DNA of 64,000 nt, taken from NCBI GenBank assembly GCA_019414645.1, contig DXLP01000007.1:7730-71729 (forward strand), in the 5' to 3' direction. Shown here one piece after another: positions 59,491-64,000 of this stretch (the first letter of the stretch is position 1; every line of letters begins with the position of its first letter). The DNA comes from Collinsella sp. (GTDB lineage: Bacteria; Actinomycetota; Coriobacteriia; Coriobacteriales; Coriobacteriaceae). The notes under the pieces were generated by a model. That model did not search any database. It was not told the DNA's origin and was given only the letters and a program-made list of their open reading frames with translations. Position numbers and translations under genes: made by a program.

Positions 59491-61836
59491 CTACGATCGA
59501 CCCCGTAAAAACTCAAGGGAAACCAGCGCAATGTCATCGTCCAGCGCCGACTCGGTAAAGCGGTCAAGCTCTCCCAAGACCTTACCGCAGATTCCCGATA
59601 CACCCTCACCCGAGACAGAGAGCAAAAGGTCACGAAGGCGCTGCTCGCCAAAGAAAGCACCCGAGCGATCACGTGCTTCGATTGCTCCGTCGGTATACAT
59701 GAATAGCATGTCACCAGGAGCGAACGTAAACACGCCTGTCTCGTACACCATGCTCTCAAAGGCACCGATCACGCCCGATTGGCACCCAAGGAGCTCCACT
59801 TCTCCCCCTCGGGTTTCTCCGCCGCCAAGCGGCGTCGACGACGGTCTAATGACCATAGTGGGAGGATGTCCCGCAGAGCAGTAGGTAGCGCGACCCGCTT
59901 TAAGATCAATCTTGGCGATAAACGCCGTCACGAACGTCTCGACCCTCGAAAAGCCCATGAGCATGCTATTGAGCGAGCGGGCCATACGGGCGGGCCCAGC
60001 ACCCTCCCAGGCATAGGCCGTCAGCGCCGTCTTGACGAGCGCTGACATCGACGCCGCCTCGATTCCTTTGCCGGATACATCGCCCAAAATCATAACGGCG
60101 CAATCGTCGGGAAGACGGACAAGAGTATAGAAGTCGCCGCCAACCAACGCCGAATTCGTTGCCGAAAGGTATACCGAATCGGTCGCGATACCCGGAACGT
60201 CACCAAGCGAATTTCTCATGCCAATCTGGAGGGTCTGAGCGATATGGCGCTCCTCGCGCTTTTGAGATTCGCCCTCGTAGATCAGTTCAAAGTCATGCGC
60301 CAAGTGCACCAAGTAGTCATATTCAAGGTCATCAATCGGCTCTTGACTACCGTCACGAAGCAGAAGCGCGCGCGTCGTCGGGCCTTTCGCAACAGAAGCA
60401 GGAACGATCGCGTCGTTGCTGTGTTTGCCATCACCCTCAGAGCGCGGGCGCCCCGCCTCGATGCCGGTGTCGACGTAGAGACCCTGGCAAGGCAGACCAT
60501 GCGCCCTAAGCCAGCCTCCCATAGGCATCGATTCGTCAACGCGAGTTATACGGACGTGTTTAAGATCCTCGGCACTCGTGCCGCCCAAAACAGACGCCTC
60601 AAAGCCATCAGAGCCAACCCCCAAACGTGCCGCTGGCGCCGTCGTGGAAAAGAAAAGTTTCTCGGGATCGTCCGGCAAAGCAACGCGACTGCCGCCTTCA
60701 AAATCTATGACATAGGAGCCCAGACTGGCGTCATACTCAACAGGGCAAAAATGACAGTTGAGCATATTGCAAATCTCGGACGATATAGCCTGGGTAGCCG
60801 CGGCGGAATCGTCTAGAAAGGTAAACAACTCATCACGTAAGACATTGAGCGAGCGGCCAAGCTCGGCCGTGCGACGAGAGCGAAGGCTCGATGCCATGCC
60901 GACCAGCTGGATAGACAGGTAATCGCAAATGACCTCGAGTACATTAACGTCATAGGCGAGCGGTGCCTGAGGGCGCTTCCAACCAACTTCCAGCACGCCA
61001 AGGATCTGCGTACCGTAAAAAACGGGAAGACAGATCTCGCTGCGGTACGGAGGCATATCCTGCACGCGCAACAGGTGCTTAGAACGATTGTCCAGGTCCA
61101 TGAACATACCGGAGGCAGCCCTATCACCCTCAAGGTCCTGTTGAATCGACAAGCGACAGGCACGCGACTCGCGAAGAACATACGTCGGAATGCCAGCGCC
61201 ATACGGCAAAAACTCGGGCAGGTAGCTGTCGTGCAGCTCCTTGGAGACACCGCGAAGCTTAAAACCGCCGCTCTCAGAAAAATAGATAGCGGCACCCGAA
61301 GCATCGAGCGTTCCTACAAGCTGGTTCAAAACGATATCTAACAAACTGGGCAGCTCATCGGAGCCCACCGTGCTCATAATGACCGACAATGTACCCGAGA
61401 GACGCTTATTCGCCACTCTAAGCTCCGAAAGCGCACGCTTGAGCTGACGGTCGTGCGAATACTGTTCTTCGATGCTATGGAGTGCCACCAGAACGCGCGG
61501 CGCACGGCGGCCAAAGATTCGAGGCGGCGTAACCGAGCCGGCACAAACCAGGACGGGAATAAACGATCCGTCACTTAACTTGAGCATCAACTCGCTCTTT
61601 GTTCCATTGGTCTCAAAAGGAAGCCGATGCTCTGTCGCGCGTTCAAAAGCCGACGAGTACAAGAGGTCTTTAACGTCCCCGTTGATCACATCGGAACGCT
61701 CCTCGCACATCAAGTCGAGCAAGCGATTATTTACATGCAAAATGGTTCCGTCGAGCTCGCAGATAATGACAGCATCGCTCGTGATCTCGACCAATTGGGC
61801 AACGTCCGCCCACTCATTGCGCTCAAGCGTTTCCAT
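59491..61836 (-). CDS. PAS-GAF-PP2C phosphatase (RsbU/SpoIIE type)
   Basis: The ATG at 61836 has GTGAGG upstream. The 781-residue protein has a PAS domain (residues about 15-130), a GAF domain (about 165-330), another sensor-like stretch, then a PPM phosphatase (about 550-780) with LILGDVSGKGIEAASMSALV-type metal motif, YCSAGHPPTMV and a DDDIALVSLEF end. It should dephosphorylate the STAS domain of its neighbour in response to a small signal and so release a sigma factor or other target. No sigma gene is in the window. Confidence 0.9.
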   Translation of the reverse strand: METLERNEWADVAQLVEITSDAVIICELDGTILHVNNRLLDLMCEERSDVINGDVKDLLYSSAFERATEHRLPFETNGTKSELMLKLSDGSFIPVLVCAGSVTPPRIFGRRAPRVLVALHSIEEQYSHDRQLKRALSELRVANKRLSGTLSVIMSTVGSDELPSLLDIVLNQLVGTLDASGAAIYFSESGGFKLRGVSKELHDSYLPEFLPYGAGIPTYVLRESRACRLSIQQDLEGDRAASGMFMDLDNRSKHLLRVQDMPPYRSEICLPVFYGTQILGVLEVGWKRPQAPLAYDVNVLEVICDYLSIQLVGMASSLRSRRTAELGRSLNVLRDELFTFLDDSAAATQAISSEICNMLNCHFCPVEYDASLGSYVIDFEGGSRVALPDDPEKLFFSTTAPAARLGVGSDGFEASVLGGTSAEDLKHVRITRVDESMPMGGWLRAHGLPCQGLYVDTGIEAGRPRSEGDGKHSNDAIVPASVAKGPTTRALLLRDGSQEPIDDLEYDYLVHLAHDFELIYEGESQKREERHIAQTLQIGMRNSLGDVPGIATDSVYLSATNSALVGGDFYTLVRLPDDCAVMILGDVSGKGIEAASMSALVKTALTAYAWEGAGPARMARSLNSMLMGFSRVETFVTAFIAKIDLKAGRATYCSAGHPPTMVIRPSSTPLGGGETRGGEVELLGCQSGVIGAFESMVYETGVFTFAPGDMLFMYTDGAIEARDRSGAFFGEQRLRDLLLSVSGEGVSGICGKVLGELDRFTESALDDDIALVSLEFLRGRS

Positions 61837-61862
61837 CGTGAACCTCACCGTCTATCGGTAAC

Positions 61863-61884
61863 AAAAAAGCCTCCGAAGAGGCTT
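61863..61884 (-). terminator. Terminator of tRNA-Leu
   Basis: AAGCCTC and GAGGCTT form a stem with a CGAA loop; TTTTTTG follows on the minus strand. Confidence 0.88.
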
Positions 61885-61895
61885 CTCAAATGCGA

Positions 61896-61985
61896 TGGTG
61901 TCGGAGGCGGGACTTGAACCCGCATGACCAAAAAGCGGTCACTAGCACCTCAAGCTAGCGCGTCTGCCAATTCCGCCACTCCGAC
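61896..61985 (-). tRNA. tRNA-Leu (GAG)
   Basis: 90 bases with CCA and a long variable arm (class II). Anticodon arm GCTAGC-TTGAGGT-GCTAG gives anticodon GAG. Confidence 0.95.
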
Positions 61986-62043
61986 ATGCTATGTTGTTGA
62001 TTCGCGGTTCGCTTTGTTGAACCCGCGCGTTCAACGAGGAAGA

Positions 62044-62091
62044 TAATAACCTATGTTTCGAGAACTGCGCAAGCACTTTTTTGAAAAAAGT
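62044..62091 (-). promoter_or_regulatory. tRNA promoter with A/T dyad (locus 3)
   Basis: Dyad ACTTTTTTGAAAAAAGT (62075-62091), two bases, TTGCGC -35 (62067-62072), 17-bp spacer, TTATTA -10 (62044-62049). Here the tRNA starts 58 bp downstream. Confidence 0.6.
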
Positions 62092-62129
62092 TTACGAATT
62101 TGTAAATGCGCAGGTAGACTGACCTGTTC

Positions 62130-62254
62130 GGGCAGGAATGAGGTTGCTTTCCAACGCGTCCTCGGGCATGCGGCATTATTTTGATCCGCGCTTCGCGCTA
62201 CAAAATAATGCCGCCCCCTGCGGAATGCGTTGGAAAGCAACCTCATTCCTGCCC
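62130..62254. repeat. 125-bp hairpin element
   Basis: Arms of 30 bp (62130-62159 and 62225-62254) match at 29 positions, starting GGGCAGGAATGAGG. Inside, CGGCATTATTTTG (62171-62183) pairs perfectly with 62201-62213, and GCGC-TTC-GCGC closes the tip. No open frame fits. It may be a miniature mobile element or a strongly folded RNA. Confidence 0.75.
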
Positions 62255-62344
62255 TAGGGGCACGTACTCCAGGCACCGTTCTCAAACATGTTTTGAGGGC
62301 TGATGCAAATTTAGTGGCTCTGCTTTGCCGAGCCCTTATATGGG

Positions 62345-62370
62345 GAGGCCGGAGCCAAGGCTCCGGCCTC
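62345..62370. repeat. Perfect 12-bp palindrome
   Basis: GAGGCCGGAGCC and GGCTCCGGCCTC are separated by AA. It may be a terminator although no T run follows. The surrounding 62371-62498 holds no recognised gene. Confidence 0.6.
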
Positions 62371-62536
62371 ACACAATTCCCTATCAGATTAAGCGAGCGA
62401 TCAGGGAATCGCACTCCCCTTGCCGAGTTAACGTAGGGCCCGCCCTGGTGTTACTTTTCAGAACACTCCGCAGGACGCAAGAAACCCCCGCCGCACGATG
62501 AACTGCACCCCAAAACTTGGACGGCTTAAATAAGAA

Positions 62537-63448
62537 CTACGCCGCAAGGGACTGTCTCCGGAACTCCTCCGGGGTCAGTCCCTTCAGTTTAACCTGGCGC
62601 CTCCTCGTGTTCCAATGGACCACGAAGTCGTCGAGGTCCGCCTTGAAGGACTCGAAGTCCGGCCACGTCCTTCCGCGGAAGAACTCGTCCTTGATGTGGC
62701 CGAACACCTGCTCCGTCGCGCCGTTGTCGATGCAGTTGCCCTTCCGGGACATGCTCTGCACCACGCCGGCCTCCTCCAACCGCCTGCACCAACCGGCCTG
62801 CTGGTACTGCCAGCCCATGTCCGAGTGCAGGATCGGCCTGGAGCCCTTGGGCTTCCTGGACACGAGCTGGTCGAGCAGCTCGTGCTGCTGAGCCATGTTG
62901 GGGTGCAGCGACGTGGACCAGGCGACGATCTCCTTGCTGCCGAAGTCGTAGACCGGCGCGAAGTAGGCCTTGCCCCAGGGCTGCTTGAACTCGGTGACGT
63001 CGGTGCCCATCTTCTCCCACGGCCCGTCGGCGGCGAAGTCGCGCCCGATGACGTTCTCGAAGGTCTTTCCGACCTTGCCCCTGTACGAGTTGTACCTGTG
63101 GTAGTCGGTCTCGCGGCGAATCCCGCAGCTGATGCCCATCTCGCGCATCATCTTCAGCACGGTCTTGTAGGCTATGCGCGCGCCCCGCTCGGCGCGCAGG
63201 CACATGGCGATCTGCCTGTGGCCGCACCCGTTGGCCGTGCGCGAGAATATCTCGGCGGCGGCCTCCCAGAGCTCGGGCCTGGTGGGAGCCTTCGGGTGCG
63301 ACAGCGCGTAGTAGTAGCTGGACCGGGCCATGCCGGCGCACTCCAGCAGGCGCCCCAGCCCGTGCCCCTCTTCGCGCAGGACCCTCACGGCCTCGACCTT
63401 CGCCCTGGTCAGAGCCCGTCCCTCCCGACCAGGGCACGCAATTTTTTT
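62537..63448 (-). CDS. IS3 transposase OrfB, made by -1 frameshift
   Basis: The orfB frame enters at the A7 run and continues LPKKIACPGREGRALTR. It carries the HTH_21-like start, then the DDE catalytic core: MGTDVTEF (Asp), HSDMGWQY (Asp) and GNCIDNGATEQVFGHIKDEF (Glu). The -1 frameshift gives the OrfAB fusion needed for transposition. The open frame extends further upstream in the same phase but that part is a shadow of orfA. Confidence 0.9.
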   Translation of the reverse strand, partial: KKIACPGREGRALTRAKVEAVRVLREEGHGLGRLLECAGMARSSYYYALSHPKAPTRPELWEAAAEIFSRTANGCGHRQIAMCLRAERGARIAYKTVLKMMREMGISCGIRRETDYHRYNSYRGKVGKTFENVIGRDFAADGPWEKMGTDVTEFKQPWGKAYFAPVYDFGSKEIVAWSTSLHPNMAQQHELLDQLVSRKPKGSRPILHSDMGWQYQQAGWCRRLEEAGVVQSMSRKGNCIDNGATEQVFGHIKDEFFRGRTWPDFESFKADLDDFVVHWNTRRRQVKLKGLTPEEFRRQSLAA

Positions 63449-63900
63449 AGGTAGGCCACCTCGGTCTCGAGCCTTCGGCAGCGCTCCTCGAGCTCCTCCT
63501 CGCGGGTCCGCGGCCTCGCCTTGGAACCGCTCGGCCGGCCCTTGGGCCTGGGCCTGAGCGCCTCGGCGCCGCCCTCGCGGTAGAGCGCGCACCATCTCTT
63601 GAGCGGCGCCAAGGACATGACCCCGAACGCCTCCATGGCGTCCCGCTTGCTCATGCCGCCGTCGACCACGGCCGAGGCGGCGGCGACCTTCTGCTCGTAT
63701 GTGTACCTGGCCTGCTTGCCGTCCATGGATAGCAGCACCTCGCTTCCGAACGACCGGTATACGTAGAGCCATTGTCTCACGGTGTCGCGCGGGACCGACA
63801 GCGCCTTCGCCGCCGACTCGGAGCCGTGGCCTCGCTCGAAGAGCCCGATCGCCGCCTTCCTGGCCTCGATGTCGTGCTTCACCCTCAAGTCGACACGCAT
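63409..63900 (-). CDS. IS3 OrfA (HTH protein)
   Basis: The ATG at 63900 has GGGAGG upstream, inside the element end. The 163-residue protein has two helix-turn-helix regions (AAKALSVPRDTVRQWLYVYR and SKRDAMEAFGVMSLAPLKRW) and a C-terminal leucine-zipper-like heptad (EEELEERCRRLETEVAYLKK). It binds the inverted repeats and, by -1 frameshift near its end, is fused to OrfB. Confidence 0.9.
   Translation of the reverse strand: MRVDLRVKHDIEARKAAIGLFERGHGSESAAKALSVPRDTVRQWLYVYRSFGSEVLLSMDGKQARYTYEQKVAAASAVVDGGMSKRDAMEAFGVMSLAPLKRWCALYREGGAEALRPRPKGRPSGSKARPRTREEELEERCRRLETEVAYLKKLRALVGRDGL
63442..63448 (-). other. A7 slippery site for programmed -1 frameshift
   Basis: T7 on the plus strand, A7 on the coding strand: the zero-frame codons CTA-AAA-AAA-TTG shift to CCT-AAA-AAA-ATT. 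This is the standard A-AAA-AAA site of IS3 elements. Confidence 0.85.
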
Positions 63901-64000
63901 AAAAAGCCTCCCATTTCTCATGTCCAAGAAATGGGAGGCAGTTCAATTTGGGCTGTGGGGTTTTCCTTTACCCGTCGAGCTTATTCACGCAACAAAAAAG

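Larger units (their letters stand above)
62499..63945 (-). mobile_element. IS3-family insertion sequence, complete
   Basis: Terminal inverted repeats start TGAACTGC at 62499 and, inverted, end at 63945, with CTTGGAC further in (about 24 bp with mismatches). Between them are orfA and orfB with an A7 slippery run. The element is 1447 bp, normal for IS3. I found no matching target duplication at the two ends. Confidence 0.9.

Noticed and set aside
62031..62414. 127-codon minus-strand frame
   Set aside because: It runs through the large 62130-62254 hairpin and a perfect palindrome, so it is non-coding repeat sequence.
63409..63448. Frameshift between IS3 OrfA and OrfB as gene decay
   Set aside because: The A7 slippery site and reading phase match the programmed -1 frameshift of IS3 elements, so the transposase is intact.
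1..64000. CRISPR array or phage region
   Set aside because: No regularly spaced short direct repeats, no cas genes and no phage structural genes were seen.

Overview
The window looks like chromosome from a high-GC, strictly anaerobic, gut-type actinobacterium of the Coriobacteriia, most like Collinsella. This is inference from gene content and codon style, not from a marker gene. Supporting signs are G+C-rich coding DNA with GTG and TTG starts, a class III anaerobic ribonucleotide reductase (nrdD/nrdG), a DUF3793-flavodoxin pair, MetY-type sulfur assimilation, and SdpI/ArsR and SpoIIE/STAS regulators. No rRNA and no CRISPR array were seen.

Layout. 1-3.7 kb: a markedly A+T-rich operon on the minus strand (small hypothetical protein, DUF2087 protein, MFS exporter, B12-binding radical SAM enzyme broken by one frameshift and cut by the window edge), probably acquired. 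3.8-6.3 kb: two low-complexity Coriobacteriia-type proteins. 6.3-7.9 kb: an A+T-richer pair, a Tat-exported cysteine-protease-like protein and a lipoprotein. 8.1-13 kb: ettA, an SdpR/SdpI-like pair, a 28-residue type I toxin-like gene, tcdA and a TatD hydrolase. 13-24.5 kb: a ten-gene catabolic operon with a GntR regulator (YfcC transporter, YtcJ-like amidohydrolase, sugar epimerase, FrlB-like deglycase, two PfkB kinases, amidohydrolase, YjbQ, BtpA, FGGY kinase). Its core resembles fructosamine (Amadori product) breakdown. 24.6-29 kb: two HAD phosphatases, pgi and a truncated Fe-dependent alcohol dehydrogenase. 29-31 kb: an SOS-controlled Y-family polymerase with a YolD-like partner. 31-32.8 kb: metal homeostasis (HMA protein, DUF3793, flavodoxin). 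32.9-36 kb: a polar amino acid ABC transporter. 36-46.4 kb: nfo, two Gfo/Idh/MocA oxidoreductases, an aldo/keto reductase, metY with a Cys-containing leader peptide and a divergent LysR gene, rnhA, acylphosphatase, and a PerR-type Fur regulator. 46.4-55.3 kb: housekeeping genes (HAD, UreE-like, FKBP, M19 dipeptidase, YgjP-like peptidase, folE-HD-folB, nrdG, nrdD). 55.9-62 kb: six tRNA genes at three loci sharing one promoter design, a GH13 glucosidase and a partner-switching pair. 62.5-63.95 kb: a complete IS3-family element.

The most unusual material is mostly non-coding. It includes two 86-bp inverted-repeat elements whose stems differ by compensatory changes, a 28-codon membrane peptide whose mRNA ends are complementary, three very large hairpins (two between nrdD and nrdG, one near the IS element), a shared A/T dyad before the -35 box of all three tRNA promoters, and a cysteine leader peptide before metY. 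The catabolic operon is the best candidate for an undescribed pathway.
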